Origin: Zelonia costaricensis
Taxonomy: Eukaryota; Euglenozoa; Kinetoplastea; Trypanosomatida; Trypanosomatidae
Direction: 5' to 3'
DNA: 51,524 nucleotides
Assembly: GCA_030849075.1 (NCBI GenBank)
Contig: JASAOO010003387.1
Coordinates: 1-51,524, forward strand
Position numbers and translations under genes: made by a program. Each line of letters starts with the position of its first letter. Within the stretch, counting starts at the first letter, position 1. The notes under the pieces were generated by a model. That model saw only the letters and a program-made list of their open reading frames with translations, was not told the origin of the DNA and ran no database searches. Positions 32,301 through 42,311 of this stretch are shown in pieces.

Positions 32301-33928
32301 TGCTGCTGTGCACGCTGTACGCCAACTGCGACGGCGCGCTCGTGAACAAGGCGCTTCGCGGCCTGGCGAGCGGCGCCGCCCCGCAGTCGCAGCGCTTCGC
32401 CTCGGAGGCGCTGCGCACCATGTCCCGTGTCGCGTCCGCCGAGTCAGCCGAGTACTGGTCCGAGGCGGACCGCACCCGGGCGACGTGGAACGCCGATGTG
32501 ATGAAGCAGCTCGTGCTCGACATGCGGGACCGCAAACTGGAGCCGCACCGCCGCTACAGCTCCGCCGGCAGCAGCCCGATCCTGACGCCGCCGCACTCCA
32601 ACGGCAACGGCGGCATCGCAACGCCGGCCGCACGGCACCGTGACGCCGCCGCGGCATCGAGTGTGTCGTCGAGCGCGCCGCCGTCGCAGTCGTCGCCGCG
32701 TGCAAACGTGGAGGCAGACCGGCACCTCGTCCTGCGCAGTGCGGTGCGGCCCGACACGGTCGTCTGCACGGCGTTCCGCGCGCTAGAGGCGTCGATGGTG
32801 GTGGCCACGAAGAACCAGCGCATCTCGTACGTCTCCTACGACAACTACAACTCCCAGCAGGAGCTGCACAGCTTCCCGGTGCAGCTATCTGGGCCACTGC
32901 ACGACGTCCACATCATCAACGACCTCTCGGAGCAGTCGGGCCTGCTGCTGGTGGACAAGCGGGGTGGGTTTACGCTGATGAAGGGGTGCTGGGACCCGAA
33001 CTCTGTCCCAACCGAGGCCGCCGTCTTCGCCGCTTGCCCGCCCCCGCCGGCAAACCGCTGGCTCGACCTCAAGTCGACGTACCGCAGCAGCGCCGCGGTG
33101 CTCTTTTGTGGCGGCCCCATCGCAGCAGACGGCGGCACGGCCATTCACATGGTCTCGCTCGCGGAGGAGCAGGTGGTGCTGCGGCTGAGTGTCTCTGGCA
33201 ACCCCACGATCACGAGCCTCGAGACGCACACGACGCAGCGCGCCCTGCTGGCTGGCTTCACGGACGGCGTGGTGCGGTACTACGACGATCGGCAGCGGCA
33301 GGGGCAGATGGGCGCCGTCGGCATGGTGAGCTGCCGCGTTCCAGGGACGGCCGTGACGGCTTCGATGGAGGCCGTGGTGGGGGCGGGCCCAGTTGCCACC
33401 AACACCGGCTTCGCCATCGCCGCGGCGACGCGCAGCGCCTTCTTCCTCTTCGACTCGCGCAAGCTCAGTGAGCCGCAGCTGTGTGTCAGCCACCAGGACC
33501 TGTACTGCGGCGTCGGCGGCCTGGACCGGGCGGCGGCGTTGGATGCCGCAGGCTTCACCGCCGAGCCCGCCGCGAGCTTGACTGGCGCGGCGTCGCAGGG
33601 CGACCTTGGCGGGTCGGTTCCGTCCCTGTCGCCCGCACCGGCAGCCCCTCGCATCACCCGCTGCTCCGTCGGCATCCACACGGGGCTCATTGGCTTGTCC
33701 TTCCAAAACAACACGTACGCGGCCTTCAATACCAAGGGGCTCATACTCAACGAGAACCCGCTCTCCGTCGTGGCCGAGGTGGCGAGCAATATACAGGCCC
33801 AGCAGCAGCAGCAGCAGCAGCAGCGTCGCCCTGCCTCGACAGCGCCGATCTTGCCGAGCAGCTGTGTGGCCCACCCACTGCGGCCGCTCATGACATACGG
33901 CGGCGACCTCATGTTCCTGCAGCTGTAG
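29375..33928 (+). CDS. RAPTOR: Raptor, TORC1 scaffold subunit, 1517 aa
   Basis: Raptor recruits substrates to the TORC1 kinase that couples nutrients to growth. The conserved N-terminal caspase-like (RNC) domain spans about 124-345: YRVRITQAVLLMYLHIG opens it, HYNGHGMPR (H239-R247) carries the His and VFDCNSAG (V283-G290) the Cys, so both positions of the ancestral protease dyad (H243, C286) are present, as in other Raptors; the family is considered a scaffold, not a protease. HEAT-like helical repeats follow (about 690-900). The C-terminal part (about 1110-1510) fits a degenerate WD40 propeller. The protein is somewhat longer than human Raptor (1335 aa) because of low-complexity insertions near 615-700 and 1060-1110, and an eight-Gln run close to the C-terminus. 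Trypanosomatids encode TORC1 with Raptor. The start is the first ATG after the candidate splice site. Confidence 0.95.
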   Translation: MLNRRRNAGQRRGPVAATTTGAPAPGTAAGSGSAFGGALAISSLPTPLNVAITSAAAAAASGVGHDAHASAALDEVISERVAAFAPANLPSLVNDSALDEVGGGGGGRVGSSDDVTLVEGAARYRVRITQAVLLMYLHIGSDPPDFPRVEPCAKMECWVDPMVAHVAQKAHRTSRGSAGSGRSGGGGSDSIAETLERQYRSVLREDVHVIRKVEASLEASKSVLVSSRRMARDGRILIHYNGHGMPRATELGEVWMFDKERTHYVPLNITEMAELADTPAIYVFDCNSAGSLLQRWCKDRLQERRPHDLFICACSPGETLPLSPALPADLLTSCLTTPLQMALEWYIGFSYHAVLLPHVTAEMIRNIPGDTNDRKTPRGELSWILNAVTDTIAWCTLPPAQFHYLFRQDTSVKGIFRNCILADRVLRESGCTPMTYPALSEDAHLHPMWELWEYTVDKCVSQLPRLLAAPEGAPALYEPSTFFDDQLTTFEVWVESGDMSEVPEQLPCVLLALTQVLYRVRAFTLLAKYLDSGRTAGKRAILCGILPYMSKLITQAPEVFLIVTVLWMQVIRADPAEGCNEMQKSQCEKYFTSLLKLDEPSTSIEYVEYGQMVNYARAETPQPANSSGSTSISTAAIAATTVSTAPRQKRVEVKPRSQTWASTASLDGADGTAGPDQPLQPVRSPRAEPPPQPLQPTPPAPAAKLTSVANHLVTPGQTVYFLMKDVKLSRCKSMSCYVLCQFLQRGERQCILSWNNRLLNAAFPCLSSSNAELRSWACLVLSRLFLGLRHAKNFASKECASRLDLFTRLLQDRSPVVRSSCVTLLASIVGVRVDLLPHDQQVRRLQMEKSLLIKLREYVFDASMNVREELIFFCSEVLFAYRGVLPPGQRDKIAEYVLAVGQQGTRWVLEEAEVGVKSQLNAARPTVNALFDDTVVFDTPFLTTDDPMPPTREVEAGKLAPAALQMLEGLLHDTALLLCTLYANCDGALVNKALRGLASGAAPQSQRFASEALRTMSRVASAESAEYWSEADRTRATWNADVMKQLVLDMRDRKLEPHRRYSSAGSSPILTPPHSNGNGGIATPAARHRDAAAASSVSSSAPPSQSSPRANVEADRHLVLRSAVRPDTVVCTAFRALEASMVVATKNQRISYVSYDNYNSQQELHSFPVQLSGPLHDVHIINDLSEQSGLLLVDKRGGFTLMKGCWDPNSVPTEAAVFAACPPPPANRWLDLKSTYRSSAAVLFCGGPIAADGGTAIHMVSLAEEQVVLRLSVSGNPTITSLETHTTQRALLAGFTDGVVRYYDDRQRQGQMGAVGMVSCRVPGTAVTASMEAVVGAGPVATNTGFAIAAATRSAFFLFDSRKLSEPQLCVSHQDLYCGVGGLDRAAALDAAGFTAEPAASLTGAASQGDLGGSVPSLSPAPAAPRITRCSVGIHTGLIGLSFQNNTYAAFNTKGLILNENPLSVVAEVASNIQAQQQQQQQQRRPASTAPILPSSCVAHPLRPLMTYGGDLMFLQL
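33800..33823 (+). repeat. (CAG)8 coding repeat in Raptor
   Basis: Eight pure CAG codons encode poly-Gln near the C-terminus, inside a low-complexity loop before the last predicted beta strand (MTYGGDLMFLQL). Uninterrupted codon use suggests recent slippage and possible strain-length variation. Confidence 0.9.
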
Positions 33929-35103
33929 TACAGGTGCGAGGTGTGGACAGCTACAAAGGGAAGAGTACCGAAGGGGCAGGATGTGCTGGAAGGGAGGGGA
34001 GGGGGAAGGGGGGAGGGGGACGTGGAGGGACGAGTCGATGTGAAGGAAGGGAGTGCGGTGCAAGTGTGTGTGTGTTTGTGTGGGTGCGCACGCAGCTGAC
34101 AGCTGGCGCGATAGTCTACCCACGCCTCCCCAGCTCCCCCCTCTCTCTCACGCGCCCCCCCTTTGCTGCGCATACCGTCGTTGCATAGTTCGCCTTCTTG
34201 TTCCCACCCGTCCCCCTCCGCCTGTGCCCTTTATCGCTTGACCGTGCGAGAGACACACGACTCTCCGTAAAGGCAGCGCGCCGCGGGCCGGCAGCAGCGA
34301 CGCCTCCCCTCCCTCCCTTCCCTCCCACGTAGCGCACGCGCACACGGAGGTGTTGTCACGGTGCGGCTGCACCGCCGTGCACGGCGGTGGCCCAATACTG
34401 CGTTCTGTTCACCTTGCTTTCCACCGGCGAAATCCTTGCGGGGAGGTTTCATCTTCGTTGGCAGCACCGTCAGCATGTATCTCTGTGTGCGTGTGTGCGT
34501 GTGTGTGCACGTGTCTGTTAGTCTGTTTGTGTGTGTGCGTGGGGGTGTACCACCTAAGATGACCTTTAGGGGCGCGCAGGTCAGGGGCGTGCCCTGGTAC
34601 GAGCTCTGAGGGAGGCAGACACGCCTCGTGCCCTCACTACGATGCACGGGAGAGGGGAGGGAGCAACGGCGCGTGACGCACAATGGGCCACGCTTCCATC
34701 GTTCGCTGAATCCACCCGACATGCACTCGTTTAACCAACTCTCCGACACTGCCCCCCCTCCTCCTCCTCCTCTTCCGCCTGTCCCGTCACATTCCTTGCA
34801 CGCACCGCACTGCATCTGCACCGTTCCCCCCCTCCCACCTGTCCCAGCAGCCACGCAGGCACACACAACAGGGCGGCGCTGGAAACTCACAAGACTCACA
34901 AAACACACAAACACACACACACACACACGAAGTAGGAGCGGTGGAAGGTATTGGGCAGTCCGCAGGAGGCCGCCGCCGCCACCGCGGTGCCGTCCCGACT
35001 ACATCCCTTCCCTTCTCCCTTCGTCCCCTCTCCCCAGTTCTCCCTCTGCCCCTCAAGCAACGTCGAACATCGGCTACTACCACCTATGCATGCACGCACG
35101 CAG

Positions 35104-35147
<44 letters not shown>

Positions 35148-35321
35148 ACACAGCTCCGCTGAGACGCGAAAGACAACGTGCAGCGTCTCGCCATCAACCA
35201 CCACCACAGCGAAGCGAGTGCTGGACGCCCACGTACTTGACTCCCCCCCTCCATGTGCTTCCTCTTTCTCTCCTGCTGCTCCCTGTCTTGATCACTTCGA
35301 GTTGCGCCACGCACCACCGCC
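33929..35321. other. 1.4-kb intergenic spacer
   Basis: GT-rich stretches (34064-34080, 34483-34545) lie on the Raptor side and CA tracts (34901-34928, 35108-35152) on the downstream-gene side. G-rich (33985-34020) and C-rich (34755-34780) stretches are also present. No gene is seen, and I could not single out one splice acceptor. Confidence 0.6.
35108..35152 (+). repeat. CA microsatellite upstream of the 2054-aa gene
   Basis: About 45 bases of CA units with one TA interruption, located about 170 bases before the ATG at 35322. Confidence 0.95.
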
Positions 35322-38300
35322 ATGCGCGGCCTCCCGCACTGGACCTCCGCACGCGACGAGAACGCGGGCGACGATGACGGGAGCGCGGCGCTGGACGGCC
35401 CCGGCTCTCCGCCGCCGTCGCGCCTCGCTGTTTCGGCGCGGCGCATGCAGCGCGGTCCGCGGCCCGCACACCGCGTCATCGCCCACCACCTGCGTCGCGG
35501 CACCGCGCGTCGCGCCGCGGCGGAGGCGTCCCTGACGGCCCAGGCCGGCCTCGAGGAGCGGCAGTACCAACGCCAGCGGCTCGAGGCGATCCGGCGCAGC
35601 GGGGCTGCCCCGCCACCGCTCCGCCCCACGGAGGCAGCCCTGCACTTCCCGTCCTGGCGCCGCCGCCGCAGCAGCCGGAGCAGAGGCGGGGGCGAGGACT
35701 ACGAGGCGGGCGACTCCAACCCGCTGATAGTCAAGACCGGACTCACCTCGTTCTTCCGCAGCAGCCCGCACGGCGCGAGCGCGGGCGGACGCACGGGTGG
35801 CGGCGCGTTCGCCCGGCACAGCAACCGGCGCCCCTCCGCGTCGGCGCCGCGCTTGCCGCACCTCGGCGGCAGTACGTCCCCGCTGCTGTCCCACGTGCTG
35901 GACTGGCGCGTGCCGTCGCTGACGGCGGAGCAGGAGTTGCTGCAGCACGCCTTCGCCGCGGCCTACTCGGACGCCTGCTACCGCTGCCTCATCTCACAGG
36001 ACGCCGCGAAGTTCTTCGGCCCCAACGAGGCGCTGCAGCTCGTCGTGGACCGCTGGCGCGCCGACGCGTTTGCGCAGAGCCAGCAGGCCCTGCAGCAGGT
36101 GGTGGAGCAGTACCACCACGACCTGCTGCAGGTGGTGACTGCCGTCATCGATGCCGAGGACGCCGCGCTGGCGCTACTTCGCGGAGAGGCGGCCGCGTCA
36201 GAGGAAAGCTCGTCCACCTCACTGCTGATGCACGACGTCGGCTCCGGTGCGGCTGGGGCGGCGCCGGCATCCATGCTCGGCTCCAACCCGTCGGACGCGT
36301 CGTTCCTCAAGACGGTGCTGCACGCTGGTCTGGCGAGCGTGCCGGCCAGCATCGACTGCCCCGCCGTGAGCGCGGCGGCGCTGCACTACGCGACGCCGGC
36401 GCTGGGCCGCGTGCTCGTGTACGAGGGCTTCTTCCTCTGCTTCTGGTACAGCTCCACCGGCGAGCGCCTCGGCCAGCTCGAGTACCGCGCCTGCCGGTGG
36501 GTGCTTGAGGCCCACGTCCCGCAGGTGCACGTGCCGCTGTGCTTCCACTTTCGCTACAAGGGCCGTGGGGTGACGGCGATGAGCCTCGTCCCCGTTGGCA
36601 AGAACCTGACCACCGTGACGGAGCAGAACCCCGAGGTAGCGGCGTTGGCGCAGCAGCTGGCGTCGGTGCTCTCGCTGCTGCCCTACGGCACCCCCCTCGA
36701 CCGCGCGCATGAGCGGGCCTCTGCGGCGACGGCGGCGGCGGCGGCCACGTCGCTCGGTGCCGCCCGCGGCCGGAGCAGCAGCGCCGCCGCCTCCCTGAGC
36801 GCCTCGTTTGCGGCCACGGGTGCGGACGGAGAGGCAATGCCGGACACCTGCTTCCTGCCGCGCAGCGTGCGGGCCCACTTCGCGCAGGACGGCCGCTACT
36901 ACTTTCTGCGCAACCACCAGTGGTTTGCGCCGTGGCTCAACTCACGGCAGTCCTTCGACGCTGCGTCGCAGCGGCTCTGCTATGTCAACCCCCGCCTGCT
37001 CGCTGCCTGCGGGGTGCAGGTCAGCTGCCGGGCGTGTCAGCGCGATGCGTCGCTGGAGGAGAGTCGCCTGGCGCTGGAGTTCATGCGACGCGAGGTGGAC
37101 GCCGGCATCCCGCAGCTGCTCCACAGCGAGCGGGAGCTGCAGATGCGGCAGACCCTGCGTCGCCGGCAGCGCGCCGCGGCCCTGCACTTCCGCGTGCGCC
37201 GCGCCCTCCGTGCGGCTGAGGAGGTCGAGGCACGGCGTCAGACGACGCAGGTGTGGATGGGCGCGGTGGAGGGGACGGCGCTGGCGACGAACTCGAGGCT
37301 CGCGGTGGCCGAGGGCGACGACGCGGAGAGCCCGCCCGGGTCGGAGCGCGGGGACGACGAGGAGCGCACACGCGATGCGGGCTCGGACGCGGAGTGGGAG
37401 GCCGCGTCGACCGGCAGCAGCGGCGGCGGCGGTGCGAGCGACGAGACGAGCAGCAGCGAGGACGACGATGACGGCGCAGCGGGCGACGGAGCGGCTGCCG
37501 GCTTGCGTGGCGGCCTCGCCGGCGGCCGCGCACATCTGCCGTTCGCCACGAAGAGCGTCGTGGCTCGCTTCTCGGCGCGCGGTTACCCAAAGAGCTTTCT
37601 AGGGCTGCTGCTGCTCGCGCTGCTGCAGTACCCGGCGGCGCCGCAGAGCATGCTGCGCGAGGTGAAGCGGGAGCTTCTCTTTCGCGGCCTCAAGGCCTTC
37701 ATTCTGATCCGCGTCTACGACGCTCGCTTCGGGGTGGAGCAGCTGCTCGCCCGCCTCCCGTACGAGCGTTCCAACGACTCGGAGGCGCTGTGGGACGGGG
37801 CCGACGCCGCCGGCACCAGCGAGAGCGACGACGAGTACGAGCCCGTCTATCACGAAGACCCCGGCACGCCACGCTTCGCGGACGCAGACGCGGCAGCAGT
37901 CCCGCCGTCAGGGCGTCGCACCACAACAAACAGCCACAGCAGCAGCAGCCCCCACCGCGCTCCCGAGAGCCCCGTCGTCCCCATCCACGCCACGGCAACG
38001 AGCGACGGCAGGACGAGCACGTGGCTCGGCAGTGCGCGCCCTGCGGCCGAGGCGCCGCTGACGCCGCCCTTCGCGGCACAGACGAACCCGCTCCTCCCCG
38101 CCCTGCCCGTGGTGCTGACGCCGGCGTCCAGCCCTAACGCGGAGATCACGGCGACCGACGAGGCCGCCGGCGAGCACGGGCGTGCGTCGCAGACCTTTGC
38201 ACAGCGCTGGCGCGAGGGCGGCGGCGGCGACGGCGGGGTCGGTGATGGTGGTGGTGAGGCGAGTGGGGACATCGGCGAGGTGAGGCAGGAGGCCGGCTTC

Positions 38301-41300
38301 GACCCACCGTCTCCCACTGCCGCCGCGGCTACTGAGATGGAGGGCAGAGGCTGGTGGGTCCGCGTGCGTGCTCGCCTCGTGTCGATGCGCGTGCTGTGGT
38401 CCGGCGCCGACACCGCGACCTCCTCTTCCTCTTCCGTGGCCAACCAGAGCGACGCCTCGCAGCCCGCCGTGCCCAACGCGCTGCAGCCGCACGCCGGGCA
38501 CGCCGATCCGGCAGCGGGGGCCCAGACGGAGGCGGCGGCCGCCGCGCCGAGGCGCCCCTATTTTGGCCGCGGTAGCGGTGCGCGCGGGCCGCAGCCGAGG
38601 ACAGAGCGCCTCTCCTCGCTCAGCTCCACGCCGCAGGGCTCCCCAGCGACCGGGGCAGCGGCGCCTGGTGGTGGGAGCGGCAGCGGTGCCGCTGCTGCCG
38701 CGGCGACAGCCACCACCACATCGTGGGCGGACTTCGCGACCGCCACGGAGCGGGTCCTCGCGGCTTTCATGCAGTACGACGGCACCAGCCACCCCGCCGA
38801 GGTCTTCTGCGACTCGCCACGGCGGCTGCGAGCCGTGCAGGCGCGGGAGACAGGTTTGCTCAGCACGCCGTCGAACAGCAACAGTCAGAGCGCGACTGCC
38901 GGCGGCGGTGGCAGCGGCTTCTGGCAGCGGCAACCGCAACACCAGCGTCAGCCGCCGCCGCCGCAGCGGCGTGGCAGTGGCAGCAGTGGGGGTGCGTTGT
39001 TTGTGGAGGAGGAGCTGTGGTCGAACGCGGACGCGTTGAGCCGGCTCTACACAGAACACATCCTCCCCTTCATCTACCGCAAGTTTCGCCTCTCCGTCCG
39101 GCGCACCCGCGTGCTGCATGAACCGCTCAGCGAGGAGGACCGCGCCGCCGTGTACGTGCGCGTGCTCGCCGCCCTCGGCGCGCGGGTCGTGGACGGGGAG
39201 GTGCGCCAGGTGGTGCCGGTCGTGCGTGATTTCACGCCGCTGCGGTCAAGCACCGCTGCGACGACGTCTGCCGCGACGCCGCCGCAGCCCGCCAGCCGCC
39301 ACGGCGGCGTCCCCGTGCCCGACGCTGTGAACCACGTCAACCCGCTCGAGGGCCCACCGCCGCCCTCTCCCGCGGCACCCGTCACGCCCCCGCTCGGCTG
39401 CCGGAGGGGGTCGCCTTCCCCAGAGGCGGCGCAGCTCACGTCCCCGCTGAGCATCCACACCAACGACGGAGAGAGCAGCACGGGCGGGGCGAGCGGCGGT
39501 CGCACGGCGGCACGGCCGGAAGGCTTCATGGCGCCCGGCGCCCACAGCGGGCCGGAGTCTCCGACCAGCGGTCAGGGCCGCGCGTCGGTGCTGGCCCCGG
39601 TGCACGCCGTCGTGTCCCCCTCCGACGTCGCGGCCGCCATCGCGCGTGCCGTGGAGCTGCCGCCGCTCACACAACCGTCGGCGGCGTGCTACGTGCTGCC
39701 GCGGTGGGTCGCGTGGCGGGCGCGGGCCCTCGTGCGCCGGTTTCTCAACGATGGCGTCACTGGGGCCTGCTGCGGCCGCGACGCCGTTGCCCTCCGCACG
39801 GGCCGCCGCGCCCTTCGCTCGCCGTCCACTGCCGCCGCCGCCGCGGGGCGGGACGTCCCGCCAGCGCTCGCGAGCGCGGCTGCCGCGCAGGCGGCGGGAC
39901 TCGTGCCGCTGCTGAACCTGCTGTACCGCGTGCCCGACTCGGCCCTGGCGGCCGGGGTGCGCCGCCCAGACCTGCCCGGGTGGCCGGAGACGTCGGCGCG
40001 CCTGCTCGCCCACCTGCGCGCAGCGTCGACGGCGCCGCATCTCGTGTGGGACGCCATGGAGCTCTACGAGCTCGCCGAGATCAACGCGCAGCCGTGGGAT
40101 GGCCGCCTCGAGGGCCCCTCGTGGTCCGCTGCGCCGGCATCGGCGCCGCATCTATCGGCGAGGCGGTCGTCCGCGCTGCGTGCGCGGGATGGACCACTCG
40201 GAGCGGGGCTTGGGGCCGGTGCCGCGGAAGGGGGCCCGCTCGACGCGGCTGCCTCCGATGCGCTGGCGCCTGCGACGCCGCCGCCGCCACTCCTGCCCCC
40301 GCCGGAGAGCTCGCTTGCCCTGGCCCTGCTGTACCGCCGCCAGACCCTGCGCACGCCGTCGGACCGCGCTGCACTCATCCGCGTTCTGCAGCGCCGCGCA
40401 ACGGCGATCGGCGACAACGCGTCGCTCGCCTCGAGCCCCGCCGGACCGAAGCGAGAGGCAGACACGACGGCTGCTGCTGCAGGTGCAAGCGCGGCTGATC
40501 AGGCGGAGAAGGGCGCGGATTCAAGTCGCAGCGGGGGAGGCGAGCGGCGGCGCGAGCTGCCGGACGTGGCTGCCGCGGTGATTCCGCTACTGCAGGAGGT
40601 GTTGCTCAACGCCGACCACCTTCTCGAGCACCTCGGCAACCCATATGGCGCCCAGTACCGCCAGCACACCGTGGACCTCGTCCGCTACCTCGAGCTCACC
40701 GCGCAGGCGGTACGCTCGATGTCCTCGCAGTCGACGACTGGGTCGGAGCGGGGCCAGAGGAGCTCCACCGCGGCGCAGGTGCAGGCGGAGGAGGAGGCGG
40801 TGCTGCAGCACCTCTGGAAGCACCTCGCGACGTACTGCAAGCCAGACTTCATGGCGGCCAAGGACGCCCTGCAGCGCGCCGTGGTGCTCTACCACCAGCA
40901 CGAGGGAGTCGCCAGCGGCACGTTCACGTCGTTGGACTCCCTCACCGGCGGTCGCCGCAGCAGTGGCGGGGGCTGGGGCGGCGGTGCGGTCGCTGCCGCT
41001 GCGCCGTCGACGTCGTGGGCCAGCACCCCGTCGCTGGAGCTGGAGCGGGACGTGGCCGTGGAGGATGCTCTGCAGCGTGCCTGCGAGCTCTTCGCGATCG
41101 CCGACGGCCCGGGCAGCCCGCTCGCGCTGCGGGCTCTGTCGAACCAGGCTATGTATTGGTTTACGGTGGGCTGCTTCCCGAAGTGGCGGGAGTGCGTGCA
41201 GCTGTTGCGGCGACGGTGGCGTGACGGAGGCCCCGACGACGTGCGGCTCCTCCTCCTCGCCACGCTGACCGCGAACACCTCCCGCCCGGGCGGGGGCGGA

Positions 41301-41486
41301 GCCGCCAGCTTCAACAGCAGCTCGTTTCGCGCTGGCACCTCCATGCTGGAGGTGCACCCGGCGGCGACGGCGCGCAGGAGCAGCGTCGCGGCCCGCATGA
41401 CGGCCTCGCTGCAGGGCAGCGAGTCCGACCTGGGGAGCGTTGCGGGGGCGCCCATTTGCTTTCTGCACCGCGTGAAGCGCGAGTAG
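35322..41486 (+). CDS. Large protein with possible divergent CLU/eIF3-p135-like segment, 2054 aa
   Basis: I cannot assign this protein firmly. It alternates folded blocks with long Ser/Gly/Ala/Pro-rich disorder. The best clue is about 356-545: a beta-rich stretch (GRVLVYEGFFLCFWYSS, then VPLCFHFRYKGRGVTAMSLV) followed later by DGRYYFLRNHQWFAPWL (from D523). The order resembles the CLU domain, where a 'basic patch, sound-check of sequence' ends in DGRYYLLDFAR-like residues; a Ser/Ala-rich insertion of about 45 residues separates the two parts here. CLU proteins act in mitochondrial positioning and mRNA binding. Further folded blocks are near 735-820, 1220-1310 and 1430-1600, and a helical C-terminal part (about 1740-2000) could be TPR-like, as in CLU proteins. 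No membrane segment is evident. The start ATG is in GCC context at the edge of the UTR-like region. Coding is secure; the function is low-confidence inference. Confidence 0.6.
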   Translation: MRGLPHWTSARDENAGDDDGSAALDGPGSPPPSRLAVSARRMQRGPRPAHRVIAHHLRRGTARRAAAEASLTAQAGLEERQYQRQRLEAIRRSGAAPPPLRPTEAALHFPSWRRRRSSRSRGGGEDYEAGDSNPLIVKTGLTSFFRSSPHGASAGGRTGGGAFARHSNRRPSASAPRLPHLGGSTSPLLSHVLDWRVPSLTAEQELLQHAFAAAYSDACYRCLISQDAAKFFGPNEALQLVVDRWRADAFAQSQQALQQVVEQYHHDLLQVVTAVIDAEDAALALLRGEAAASEESSSTSLLMHDVGSGAAGAAPASMLGSNPSDASFLKTVLHAGLASVPASIDCPAVSAAALHYATPALGRVLVYEGFFLCFWYSSTGERLGQLEYRACRWVLEAHVPQVHVPLCFHFRYKGRGVTAMSLVPVGKNLTTVTEQNPEVAALAQQLASVLSLLPYGTPLDRAHERASAATAAAAATSLGAARGRSSSAAASLSASFAATGADGEAMPDTCFLPRSVRAHFAQDGRYYFLRNHQWFAPWLNSRQSFDAASQRLCYVNPRLLAACGVQVSCRACQRDASLEESRLALEFMRREVDAGIPQLLHSERELQMRQTLRRRQRAAALHFRVRRALRAAEEVEARRQTTQVWMGAVEGTALATNSRLAVAEGDDAESPPGSERGDDEERTRDAGSDAEWEAASTGSSGGGGASDETSSSEDDDDGAAGDGAAAGLRGGLAGGRAHLPFATKSVVARFSARGYPKSFLGLLLLALLQYPAAPQSMLREVKRELLFRGLKAFILIRVYDARFGVEQLLARLPYERSNDSEALWDGADAAGTSESDDEYEPVYHEDPGTPRFADADAAAVPPSGRRTTTNSHSSSSPHRAPESPVVPIHATATSDGRTSTWLGSARPAAEAPLTPPFAAQTNPLLPALPVVLTPASSPNAEITATDEAAGEHGRASQTFAQRWREGGGGDGGVGDGGGEASGDIGEVRQEAGFDPPSPTAAAATEMEGRGWWVRVRARLVSMRVLWSGADTATSSSSSVANQSDASQPAVPNALQPHAGHADPAAGAQTEAAAAAPRRPYFGRGSGARGPQPRTERLSSLSSTPQGSPATGAAAPGGGSGSGAAAAAATATTTSWADFATATERVLAAFMQYDGTSHPAEVFCDSPRRLRAVQARETGLLSTPSNSNSQSATAGGGGSGFWQRQPQHQRQPPPPQRRGSGSSGGALFVEEELWSNADALSRLYTEHILPFIYRKFRLSVRRTRVLHEPLSEEDRAAVYVRVLAALGARVVDGEVRQVVPVVRDFTPLRSSTAATTSAATPPQPASRHGGVPVPDAVNHVNPLEGPPPPSPAAPVTPPLGCRRGSPSPEAAQLTSPLSIHTNDGESSTGGASGGRTAARPEGFMAPGAHSGPESPTSGQGRASVLAPVHAVVSPSDVAAAIARAVELPPLTQPSAACYVLPRWVAWRARALVRRFLNDGVTGACCGRDAVALRTGRRALRSPSTAAAAAGRDVPPALASAAAAQAAGLVPLLNLLYRVPDSALAAGVRRPDLPGWPETSARLLAHLRAASTAPHLVWDAMELYELAEINAQPWDGRLEGPSWSAAPASAPHLSARRSSALRARDGPLGAGLGAGAAEGGPLDAAASDALAPATPPPPLLPPPESSLALALLYRRQTLRTPSDRAALIRVLQRRATAIGDNASLASSPAGPKREADTTAAAAGASAADQAEKGADSSRSGGGERRRELPDVAAAVIPLLQEVLLNADHLLEHLGNPYGAQYRQHTVDLVRYLELTAQAVRSMSSQSTTGSERGQRSSTAAQVQAEEEAVLQHLWKHLATYCKPDFMAAKDALQRAVVLYHQHEGVASGTFTSLDSLTGGRRSSGGGWGGGAVAAAAPSTSWASTPSLELERDVAVEDALQRACELFAIADGPGSPLALRALSNQAMYWFTVGCFPKWRECVQLLRRRWRDGGPDDVRLLLLATLTANTSRPGGGGAASFNSSSFRAGTSMLEVHPAATARRSSVAARMTASLQGSESDLGSVAGAPICFLHRVKRE

Positions 41487-42311
41487 TCGACAAGTCGACC
41501 ACAACAAGGGCGACACAGTAGACGCGAGCGTGTGCTTGTCCCGTTTCTGCGTGTATGCGCGTATGTGTGTGCGTGTGTGTGTAGGCAGTTCATCTGCCCG
41601 CGGCATCCGCTGTCTCTTCCCCCCCCCTCCCCTCCCCTCCCTCTTTGGTCTCCTGCTCACACGTAAAAATGGAAGAAGAAGGACGATGCAGGCGGCGCCT
41701 GTGTACGGCTGGCGGCAGGCGCTCGTGCACACGCGGCGTGCCAACTCCCTCCGAAGGGACGGAGGGCCGGAGGGGGGGGGGTGGGAAGGCGCATCGCGTG
41801 CGGCAAAGTCCGCTTTGCTGATGTTGTCTTCGCGCTCTGTTTCGGTGCTCCGCAGGCGCATCAAGGAGGAAAGAAAAGAAGAGCGGTGCGCTTGGCCTGC
41901 CTCTGCGTGACGCTGACGCGGTGTGAGTCCCATTCACGTACACACACACACAGTAGTTCACAGGAAGGCAACGAGGGGGGGGGGTTGGTGAGAGCGCCGC
42001 TCTACGCGCCCGGATCTCTGTGCCCCCCCCCTCCCTGTGCTGCTGTCGAGGGCATGTGAAGGATCATCCTTCAAAGCAAGCCCTCCTCTTGCGACGTCGT
42101 GCTCCCGATTCATCCTCGTGCTTGCACCCCTCCCCCCGCGTCGTACACTCTCGTGCACGGGTCCGCCTTTGCCCATCGCAAGCGGCATCACATCCGGTGT
42201 GCAGCTTGTCCCCCCCACACCCCCTCCGCCAGTAGCTCTGGCCTGTCCACACCCGTCTCCCCCCACCCACTAGCCCCTCTTCGCACTCTGTCAAGGACTG
42301 TCGGCACCGCC
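41487..42311. other. Intergenic spacer
   Basis: A GT-rich stretch (41551-41582) lies just after the stop and a CA tract (41941-41952) further on; the end is C/T-rich with an acceptor-like CCGCCAG (AG 42231-42232) and no ATG before 42312. No gene is seen. Confidence 0.65.
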
